Shown here: in pieces, positions 1 through 4,949 of the stretch
Numbering within the stretch: the stretch's first letter is position 1
How the letters are laid out: every line of letters starts with the position of its first letter
Assembly: GCA_046483075.1 (NCBI GenBank)
Contig: JAWODV010000044.1
Coordinates: 1-7,421 of the forward strand
Source: JASMTM01 sp046483075
Lineage (GTDB): Bacteria; Thermotogota; Thermotogae; Petrotogales; Kosmotogaceae
Direction of reading: 5' to 3'
DNA length: 7,421 nucleotides
Program-made: the position numbers and the translations under genes
The notes under the pieces: generated by a model
Database searches by the model: none
The model's input: only the letters and a program-made list of their open reading frames with translations
Told to the model about the DNA's origin: nothing

Positions 1-54
1 ACCACGCTCTTCAGCTTTCTTTCTAAAAGCGTTGGTCTTCTCCTCCTCCCGGCC

Positions 55-127
55 CCTGGGATTTTTATCTACATTTATTCTTGAAAGCGAATTATGTGGT
101 TCTTAAGCCCCGGCCACCACATACCGC
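55..127 (+). repeat. 73-bp perfect direct repeat, copy 1 (attC right half of the preceding cassette)
   Basis: Bases 55-127 are identical to 3263-3335. Both copies end in the ATACCGC box of an attC right arm and are followed within six or seven bases by CG|TT. The flanks differ at once (c54 against a3262, t128 against g3336). Inside each copy TATGTGGT (93-100) can pair with ACCACATA (116-123) around a 15-nt loop. Confidence 0.95.
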
Positions 128-139
128 TGTCCGTTGTGC
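111..139 (+). other. attC-like right arm closing the cassette upstream of the window (attC0)
   Basis: ATACCGC (121-127) followed by CCG|TTGTGC matches the right arms of the four complete sites downstream, and the inferred crossover lies between 133 and 134. The matching left arm (GCGGTAT preceded by a sequence ending in AAC) is not found in bases 1-54, so it probably lies beyond the left edge. Bases 1-54 hold no gene that I can support. Confidence 0.7.
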
Positions 140-200
140 TTCATTTTTGGGAAACATTTTGCCTATAAAAATTTTATGTTTAAATAAAAAAATTGAAACT

Positions 201-1703
201 ATGAGACTTAAAAAACTGATGTATCTATTTGTATTTATTGTGATTACACATTTAAACAACAATTGTTTCAGTCAAATTCATGACACTGTTACACCTCGAT
301 ACGATGTTACTTTACCCGAAGCACATATTGGAAGTTTACAAATAGATACTATGCTGCTCAATAGCTATGAGACCGTACCTTTTAATATTAAACAGTTTTA
401 TCTTAAGTGTAGAAATGTTTTTAATAACGCAGAAACTGATTTTACCAATAAAGCAATTAAGGAAGCTGCATTAAATAATGATGTACGCTTAATGGGAGGT
501 CCGATGTTGGGAAATTTAAAACCTGACGGAGTAAGTATATGGCTTCGACCTTCGAGTGATAACCCTCTGACTATAAATATATCAAAGACGGGCTCATCAG
601 ATAAACAAACTTATGTATTGAATCCAGATGTAGCAGGTAAAGAACAACGTGTTACAATCAACGGGCTATCTCAGGGAACCGGGTATAATTATCATGTTTT
701 ATCGAATGGAATAACTTTAGTCGAAGGTGCTTTTACAACATCACCTAAAAATGACGACAATAGTGAAGTCCGGATTGCTTTTGGTTCATGTTTTCATAAA
801 ATAGGTCTCCATAATCCTAATCTAATTAACAGAATAATTGAAAGGAAGCCACAAGCAATGATGCTTTTAGGCGATTTGGCGGTTGATGACCGAGAAAACA
901 ATTTCAGTATGCACAGGTCTGATTATTTACTTCGTGATGTTTCTAATGCATGGAAAAAGCTCGCTGCTAATATTCCTCTTTATACAAGCTGGGATGACCA
1001 CGATTATTTAAATAACGACCTAGGCGGTGTTCCCGAAAGATTCACGGAGTTAGATAGAGAAGAACTCCGTGCCTTATGGCGAAAGAATTGGAACAATCCT
1101 CCAAATGATGTGGAAGGAATTTACTTCAATACACGAATAGGTCAGGTTGAAATAATCATGCTTGATACAAGGTCGTGCCGAATTATTGATAAACGAGGCG
1201 AGTATGGCTCTTATTTAGGAACAGAGCAAATGGAATGGCTAAAAAGTGTTTTAGAAAAATCGACCGCGACTTTTAAGATTATTTCAAGTGGAACCATGTG
1301 GAGCGATTATGTTACAAATGGGAAAGATTCATGGGGTACTTGGGATACTTTGGGTCGAGAAGAAATTTTCAACTTTATTGAAACGGAAAATATATCTGGC
1401 GTTTTATTAACAAGTGGAGACCGACATGGTGCAAGAGGTTTTACAATACCTAGAGAATCAGGATTTAAATTCCATGAATTCGAGGCAGCATCACTGGGAG
1501 GAGTTCGTGGACCAAAAGCAATGTGGAAGGACCCATCGAATCAATTATTCGGTTATGCCGGCAAAGGATTGAAGGCTTTTGGTGAATTTACTTTTAACAT
1601 AGGAGAAGGTGAGCCTCAAGTTACGTTTAGATTAATCGATGAATTTGGAAATATTATGGAAGAGCACACATTATCATATGACAAGTTAACTCCTCAAAAA
1701 TAA
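201..1703 (+). CDS. phoD: Exported PhoD-like alkaline phosphatase/phosphodiesterase (500 aa)
   Basis: This is a calcineurin-like metallophosphatase of the PhoD family, predicted to remove phosphate from organic phosphoesters outside the cytoplasm. The ATG at 201 is chosen because the reading frame upstream (81-200) crosses the attC arm and the cassette junction at 133/134. It also places a basic-hydrophobic signal peptide at residues 1-24 (RLKK, then LMYLFVFIVI), with likely cleavage near NCFS-Q. A beta-rich PhoD N-terminal domain lies at about residues 95-180. The catalytic domain shows GSC (195-197), LGD (223-225), WDDHD (264-268), DTR (322-324) and SGDRH (405-409), all typical metal-site or active-site blocks. 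The length is normal for the family and the frame is intact. The start lies 67 bp inside the cassette. An AT-rich leader contains TATGTTTA (175-182), which resembles a Bacteroidota -7 box, but no -33 box is well spaced. The true substrate is uncertain. Confidence 0.9.
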   Translation: MRLKKLMYLFVFIVITHLNNNCFSQIHDTVTPRYDVTLPEAHIGSLQIDTMLLNSYETVPFNIKQFYLKCRNVFNNAETDFTNKAIKEAALNNDVRLMGGPMLGNLKPDGVSIWLRPSSDNPLTINISKTGSSDKQTYVLNPDVAGKEQRVTINGLSQGTGYNYHVLSNGITLVEGAFTTSPKNDDNSEVRIAFGSCFHKIGLHNPNLINRIIERKPQAMMLLGDLAVDDRENNFSMHRSDYLLRDVSNAWKKLAANIPLYTSWDDHDYLNNDLGGVPERFTELDREELRALWRKNWNNPPNDVEGIYFNTRIGQVEIIMLDTRSCRIIDKRGEYGSYLGTEQMEWLKSVLEKSTATFKIISSGTMWSDYVTNGKDSWGTWDTLGREEIFNFIETENISGVLLTSGDRHGARGFTIPRESGFKFHEFEAASLGGVRGPKAMWKDPSNQLFGYAGKGLKAFGEFTFNIGEGEPQVTFRLIDEFGNIMEEHTLSYDKLTPQK

Positions 1704-1737
1704 CAAGTTAGATTGATTGAGCTTATAAAAAACGAAA

Positions 1738-1868
1738 GCACAACATCGTGTATAGTGCATTTGGCGGATAGTGCTGACTTCAAGGTCAGTGCATCTAATA
1801 AACTTTGTCGTAGTTTGAAAGATTTATGCTTAGAATCGCCAAACGACACCATACACGTAACGTTAGAG
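1738..1868 (+). other. attC1, recombination site at the 3' end of the phoD cassette
   Basis: The left arm GCACAAC (1738-1744) is followed by CGTGTAT (1747-1753) and TTTGGCG (1760-1766). These pair with CGCCAAA (1837-1843) and ATACACG (1851-1857), and the right arm GTTAGAG starts at 1862. The two inner spacers are 6 and 7 nt, so one strand carries an unpaired base, as attC hairpins do. A further small hairpin, CTGAC/GTCAG (1774-1778/1785-1789), lies in the centre. The left arm is complementary to the cassette start at 133-139 rather than to the neighbouring GTTAGAG. Confidence 0.85.
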
Positions 1869-1895
1869 GTAATGCTATAACAATCATATTCTAAA

Positions 1896-2162
1896 ATGAA
1901 AGCTGAAGAAAGGATAGCTAAAAAATACCTTGATGATCTAGGTTTTGACCGAATTGAATTTGAACCTGATGGTAACATTCCACCTGACTTCGTTGTAAAT
2001 AATGGGATAGCTATTGAGGTTAGAAGACTGAATCAACATATAAAAATTAAGAATAGGCTTGTACCTATAGAGAAACTTTCTTATCAAATTGAACCAAAGT
2101 TTATTAGTCTTCTGAAAGAATTTTCAAATTATGATTATGAGAATTCCGTTTTTCATCACTAA
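1896..2162 (+). CDS. N-terminal part of a frameshifted protein with a possible PD-(D/E)XK-like nuclease core (88 aa)
   Basis: The ATG lies 33 bp inside cassette 2, a short leader typical of cassettes, with no Shine-Dalgarno sequence. The 88 residues begin with a charged helix (MKAEERIAKKYLDDLGF). They continue with EPDGNIPPDFVV (23-34) and GIAIEVRRLN (37-46). The spacing of D31 and E41 on two predicted strands, with R43 in the place of the usual lysine, resembles the core of PD-(D/E)XK nucleases. That is inference from pattern only. The frame stops at 2160-2162 just after a run of five T (2149-2153). The sequence then continues in the -1 frame without a gap, so this is probably the front of one 236-residue protein that also includes the next entry. 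A sequencing error, a true mutation or ribosomal slippage would each explain it. Confidence 0.65.
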   Translation: MKAEERIAKKYLDDLGFDRIEFEPDGNIPPDFVVNNGIAIEVRRLNQHIKIKNRLVPIEKLSYQIEPKFISLLKEFSNYDYENSVFHH

Positions 2163-2182
2163 AATATGAGAGGCCTATAAAG

Positions 2183-2605
2183 GTGACAAAGAGCTTAATG
2201 GCCAATATCCGGAAAGTTCTTAAAGAGCATTTAAATAATTTAGACAAAAAGAAGAAATACAACATTGATGATAAAATTGAAATTGACTTATTTCCTTCAT
2301 CGAAAAGATTTAGTTCTCTATATGTACTGGGTTTTTTAAGTGACAGGGATTCAGGTGGTTTTATTGTCTCAGAAATATACAATAACCTAGATATAATTAT
2401 TCAAGAAAAGCAAGATAAAATAGCACCTTTCCTCTCTAAATATAAAGAATGGTGGCTTATTGTAATTGATAGAGTAAGTTTTGGATTAACTGAATATGAC
2501 TTCAACCAACTAAGAGATCTTCCAAGGATAGAGTCACTCTTTAACAAGACAGTAATAATCTCACCTAATTATAATACGGATAAATCAGCTTTCATTTTAG
2601 AATAA
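2183..2605 (+). CDS. C-terminal part of the same frameshifted protein (unknown function, 140 aa from a GTG codon)
   Basis: The coding frame here is open well before the GTG at 2183. Reading back from it gives KYERPIK directly upstream, in the -1 frame relative to the first part. Adding one T to the run at 2149-2153 joins both parts as ENSVFSSLKYERPIKVTKSL. The GTG is therefore probably an internal valine, not a start. The segment contains a lysine-rich stretch (about 15-28), FLSDRDSGGFIVSEIYNNLD (51-70), and a hydrophobic strand in YKEWWLIVIDRVSFGL. That layout suggests the C-terminal half of an alpha/beta domain. It ends 5 bp before the extended left arm of attC2, which fits a gene that fills its cassette. 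I do not recognise a characterised family. The protein is intact apart from the single shift, which argues against long decay. Confidence 0.65.
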   Translation: MTKSLMANIRKVLKEHLNNLDKKKKYNIDDKIEIDLFPSSKRFSSLYVLGFLSDRDSGGFIVSEIYNNLDIIIQEKQDKIAPFLSKYKEWWLIVIDRVSFGLTEYDFNQLRDLPRIESLFNKTVIISPNYNTDKSAFILE

Positions 2606-2616
2606 AAAAGCAATAC

Positions 2617-2808
2617 CTCTAACTTGCGGTATATTCAATAGGCTTGTCAGGCTTTTTGCATATCCACGCTGAGGCCTGCGCCTATTTAATTAAGAAAGGT
2701 TAACTTTATACATGAAACGAGAAGGAAGTATGAAAGATAAGCAAAAAGCCCGCCATAACGGGCTGAAGCCCATTAACGCCTACTGAAACATACCGCTGAC
2801 CGTTAGCG
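2617..2808 (+). other. attC2, long recombination site ending cassette 2
   Basis: The left arm CTCTAAC (2617-2623) is part of a 14-nt segment (2610-2623) complementary at 13 positions to the cassette start 1862-1875. GCGGTAT (2626-2632) pairs with ATACCGC (2790-2796), and the stem continues as TTCAATAGGC (2634-2643) against GCCTACTGAA, which ends at 2787. Deeper in the site GGCTTTTTGC (2650-2659) pairs perfectly with GCAAAAAGCC (2741-2750), and GCCCG/CGGGC forms another hairpin beside it. The crossover is at 2802/2803. At 192 nt this is the longest site in the array. Confidence 0.85.
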
Positions 2809-3069
2809 TACAGTACGACCTAAAGCTAAAAAGATATTGACCAGTTAGTTCTTTGTTATCCGGGAGTGGCAATCAAAGCTGGAGGTTATTTATTGACTGA
2901 GTTGGTTATTCTCAGATTTAAATATGTACCTGGATGTTCATCCGCGGGATGTAAGTTAGCTTAAAAGTTTGTCATGAAAATTGCATGTAGAAGCCAAATT
3001 TTGCGCCATTTTTTTCTGCCCTGATCGCTTCGGCGAAAATAATCCATGTTTAAGATCTGAGAACTTTAT

Positions 3070-3089
3070 CCGCGAAAGCGGGATATTTT
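3070..3089 (+). terminator. Possible intrinsic terminator in cassette 3 (GAAA-loop hairpin and T run)
   Basis: CCGC (3070-3073), a GAAA loop and GCGG (3078-3081) form a short GC stem, extended by AT pairs on both sides if one G bulges. It is followed by GATATTTTT. The stem is short for a strong terminator, so the call is tentative. Confidence 0.3.
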
Positions 3090-3215
3090 TGTACTTTTGG
3101 TTAAGAGCCAGGGGAATGGATAGGAGAAAAAAATGTCACAAAATATTGTGGTCAATTTTCCATGCCAAACTTTTTAGAGGTAATGATGTGATCCGCCCCG
3201 GCTTTCGTACCGAGA

Positions 3216-3348
3216 CGCTAACACGCGGTATATGTTAGCCGGTTAGAGCAGGGGGGCGGAAACCTGGGATTTTTATCTACATTTATTCTTGAAAGCGAAT
3301 TATGTGGTTCTTAAGCCCCGGCCACCACATACCGCGAAACCGTTGTAG
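3216..3348 (+). other. attC3, recombination site ending cassette 3
   Basis: The left arm CGCTAAC (3216-3222) matches this cassette's own start at 2802-2808 exactly. The stem GCGGTATATGTTAGCCGG (3225-3242) pairs with the strand 3318-3335 at 15 of 18 positions. The right arm is CG|TTGTAG, with the crossover at 3342/3343. Most of the interior and right half is the 73-bp repeat also present at 55-127. Confidence 0.85.
3263..3335 (+). repeat. 73-bp perfect direct repeat, copy 2 (inside attC3)
   Basis: Identical to 55-127, offset by 3208 bp. Here the left attC arm is present, so the repeat can be placed: it covers the centre and right stem of the site up to the ATACCGC box. The other attC centres in the array are unrelated in sequence, which makes this shared block stand out. 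Confidence 0.95.
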
Positions 3349-3416
3349 GCAAGGCGATAATTGACACTCATCCAAGTTCAATCATTTTTTGTAATTTAGG
3401 GACAAAATAAGAAGGC

Positions 3417-3737
3417 ATGGTAGATAAACAAAAAATATTATCTGACTTAAAAGAGCATTTAAATCAGAATTACAATGGACCGATAAATGAGATTGTTTTA
3501 TTTGGTTCACATGCTAGAGGTGAATCAACCGAGGATTCAGATTATGATATATTAATCGTATTGGATAATGAGTATTCAGCAAAGGATGAAGATGTCATAT
3601 TGGATTTGTGCTATGACATTAATTTAAAGTACAATATACTTATTGATGCTCATATTTTGTCAATAAGAGAAATAAAATCCATAAGAGGCAAGCAACCGAT
3701 TTTTGTTAATGCTTTAAAAGCAGGAATACACGCATGA
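3417..3737 (+). CDS. mntA: MNT-family minimal nucleotidyltransferase antitoxin (106 aa)
   Basis: A small nucleotidyltransferase of the pol-beta superfamily, the usual partner of HEPN proteins in type VII toxin-antitoxin systems. In the studied Shewanella pair MntA adds AMP to the HEPN toxin and thereby inactivates it. The active-site signature GSHARGESTEDSDYD (30-44) is complete, with the metal-binding acids D42 and D44. A third acid, D77 in LIDAHI, is well placed. The length is normal for the family. The gene starts 74 bp inside cassette 4, and its stop overlaps the ATG of the HEPN gene (ATGA at 3734-3737), a sign of coupled translation. No clear Shine-Dalgarno sequence precedes the ATG. A promoter is likely within the cassette because toxin-antitoxin cassettes usually carry their own, but I see no convincing boxes. 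Confidence 0.88.
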   Translation: MVDKQKILSDLKEHLNQNYNGPINEIVLFGSHARGESTEDSDYDILIVLDNEYSAKDEDVILDLCYDINLKYNILIDAHILSIREIKSIRGKQPIFVNALKAGIHA

Positions 3738-4135
3738 CTATTGAGAACAATGATAAAAGGGATTTAGTTAGTTATAGGCTTGATCAAGCTGACGATACAA
3801 TTGAAGATGTAAGGATCTTAATTGAAAATAATAGATTGCGTGCTGCCATTAACCGGATTTATTATGGGATGTTTTACTCATTATTGGCGTTAGGAATAAA
3901 AAATGAGTTTGAAACTTCGAAACATGCTCAATTAATTGGCTGGTTTAATAAGAGTTTTATTAACAAGGGTTTGATTGATACCAAATACGGCAAAATCATT
4001 AACAAGGCTTTTAATCGCAGGACTAAAGGGGATTATGATGTTTATATTGATTTTGATAAAGATACTGTAATTGAGATGTATAATGATATGCAGTATTTTA
4101 TTGCCAAGATTAAGAATTACTTAGATGCTGATTAG
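3734..4135 (+). CDS. hepT: HEPN-domain protein, UPF0332-like, toxin partner of MNT (133 aa)
   Basis: An all-helical HEPN protein encoded directly after, and overlapping, the MNT gene. The family signature is visible as RLRAAINRIYYGMFYSLLAL (34-53) and as AFNRRTKGDYDVYIDFD (92-108), followed by a C-terminal amphipathic helix ending KIKNYLDAD. In ribonuclease-active HEPN toxins the second block carries an R-x4-6-H motif. Here no histidine follows R95/R96, and the position is taken by GDYDVY, as often seen in UPF0332 proteins. RNase activity by the canonical mechanism is therefore doubtful. Y101 and Y104 are possible targets for modification by the nucleotidyltransferase, by analogy with the Shewanella pair only. 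The frame is intact and of normal length. The pairing and overlap support a joint toxin-antitoxin function. Confidence 0.85.
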   Translation: MTIENNDKRDLVSYRLDQADDTIEDVRILIENNRLRAAINRIYYGMFYSLLALGIKNEFETSKHAQLIGWFNKSFINKGLIDTKYGKIINKAFNRRTKGDYDVYIDFDKDTVIEMYNDMQYFIAKIKNYLDAD

Positions 4136-4245
4136 GGCCATCAATATTTAAAAATCTTATCTTAAATATTTTCAAGCATTAAAAATATGAGAAATATTCC
4201 AGTGGATAAAAGAGAATTTGATCTTTGGTAAAATGGTTTGAGATA

Positions 4246-4578
4246 ATGGATATTTCAGAACAATATAAAGATTTGACAGAAAAGATTAATGAGAACCTTC
4301 CTTTAAAAGCTTACCCAATTAGGGAATTGGTGAGAAATTTTCGCAATAATGGACACCCTATTACTTTAAAGACTGAGTTAAAAATTAAAAGCGCTCATAA
4401 TAGTGGTGATATTTCCGGGATAATGTGTACAGTTGAATTAAAAAACGGTTATAAAATGGCTTGTGCTTTAACGCATTTAATTTTTCATAAATCCACGTTT
4501 CTTTATTCTGAAATTGCAGATTATCAAAGGAAGAGAGAGAAAAGGATAAAGCAATTGAGGTCAAGAGGCATGAATTGA
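4246..4578 (+). CDS. Unrecognised small basic protein, third gene of cassette 4 (110 aa)
   Basis: I do not recognise a family. The ATG at 4246 (MDISEQYKDL) is preferred over an in-frame TTG at 4225, which would add only MVKWFEI. No Shine-Dalgarno sequence is evident at either. The protein looks like a compact alpha/beta fold. It has an N-terminal helix, a helix in PIRELVRNFRNN (27-38), strands in PITLKTELKIKSA and GIMCTVELKNGYKMACALTH, and a strongly basic C-terminal tail, YQRKREKRIKQLRSRGMN (93-110). The tail suggests nucleic-acid binding, but this is inference. There is no signal peptide or membrane segment. It lies 110 bp after the HEPN gene in the same cassette, on the same strand, and ends 3 bp before the extended left arm of attC4. 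It has therefore travelled with the toxin-antitoxin pair and could be a third component or a passenger. Confidence 0.7.
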   Translation: MDISEQYKDLTEKINENLPLKAYPIRELVRNFRNNGHPITLKTELKIKSAHNSGDISGIMCTVELKNGYKMACALTHLIFHKSTFLYSEIADYQRKREKRIKQLRSRGMN

Positions 4579-4590
4579 TTATCGCCCAGC

Positions 4591-4725
4591 CTACAACACA
4601 CGGTATATTTCATTCGGGTAGAGGTGCTGGTTGCAGCTTTGAGAATTTTGAATATATTTATTTTGGTAAATCGAAATTTGGTGCTTTGATCTCCCGAACG
4701 AAAACATACCGTGGGAACGTTGTAT
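4591..4725 (+). other. attC4, recombination site ending the MNT/HEPN cassette
   Basis: The left arm CTACAAC (4591-4597) lies in a 17-nt block (4581-4597) that is complementary to the cassette start 3342-3358 at 15 positions. CACGGTATATTTCATTCGGG (4599-4618) pairs with 4693-4713 with one extra base on the right strand and two mismatches, a long attC-type stem with an unpaired base. The crossover is at 4719/4720 in AACG|TTGTAT. Confidence 0.87.
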
Positions 4726-4799
4726 GCAAGCCTAAAACTAAAGAGTATTAGCATGATTACGGATTAGAAACAATAAGAAACGAAAATGCCGACGCACAA

Positions 4800-4860
4800 A
4801 TGCAAGAGTTTGACAGCCCATCCCTGCAACCATCCCAATTGCCAAACACTCGCATTTTTT
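4800..4860 (+). terminator. Imperfect inverted repeat followed by six T, in the cassette 5 leader
   Basis: ATGCAAGAGTTTGACA (4800-4815) pairs imperfectly with TTGCCAAACACTCGCAT (4838-4854, about 13 matches), and a T run follows to 4860. The loop contains CCATCCC twice (4819-4825 and 4830-4836). It could be a transcription terminator upstream of rhuM or the relic of an old attC arm. Together with attC4 it accounts for most of the 371 bp without a gene between 4579 and 4949. The rest of the leader shows nothing I can support. Confidence 0.35.
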
Positions 4861-4949
4861 AACTACTGCACCTGCTTTGTTGACAAGAAAATGGTATATT
4901 GAGATGCGAAATGATATGACAATCGATAAATGGAAGAATTAATAGGCAA

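Larger units (their letters stand above)
2803..3342 (+). other. Cassette 3, no convincing gene; structured and possibly non-coding
   Basis: This 540-bp cassette fills most of the gap between the genes ending at 2605 and starting at 3417. Its boundaries are supported by GTTAGCGT (2802-2809) against ACGCTAAC (3215-3222). The only long + strand frame (2981-3238) starts at TTG, has an odd composition and ends inside the attC, so I do not accept it. Instead I see compact hairpins. These are CTGAG/CTCAG (2897-2901/2911-2915), GGATG-tt-CATCC-gcg-GGATG (2932-2951), TCGC-ttcg-GCGA (3025-3036) and CCGC-gaaa-GCGG (3070-3081), the last followed by GATATTTTT. UUCG and GNRA loops are unusually stable in RNA, so a small RNA is possible but unproven. 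A decayed gene is the alternative. Confidence 0.5.

Noticed and set aside
1..103. Minus-strand frame at the left edge with a charged run (REEEKTNAFRKKAEERG)
   Set aside because: It has no start codon before the stop near 103 and crosses the attC right half. The purine-rich run alone is not enough to call a gene.
81..200. Upstream extension of the phosphatase frame by 40 residues
   Set aside because: It would be translated across the attC arm and the cassette junction at 133/134 and would bury the signal peptide. The ATG at 201 gives a normal exported protein.
1694..1978. Minus-strand frame across attC1 and the start of the cassette 2 gene
   Set aside because: It lies over a palindromic recombination site and overlaps a better supported gene. 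Its predicted peptide shows no coherent pattern.
2981..3238. 85-residue frame starting at TTG in cassette 3
   Set aside because: Rare start, unusual composition with many C, F and R residues, no recognisable pattern, and it ends inside the attC3 left stem.
4524..4754. Minus-strand frame across attC4
   Set aside because: It overlaps the end of the cassette 4 gene and the recombination palindrome, with no coding character.
4876..4902. Possible promoter (TTTG or TTGACA with TATATTGA) before rhuM
   Set aside because: The boxes are 15 nt or less apart, too close for either a Bacteroidota or a sigma-70 promoter, so it is not listed as a feature.
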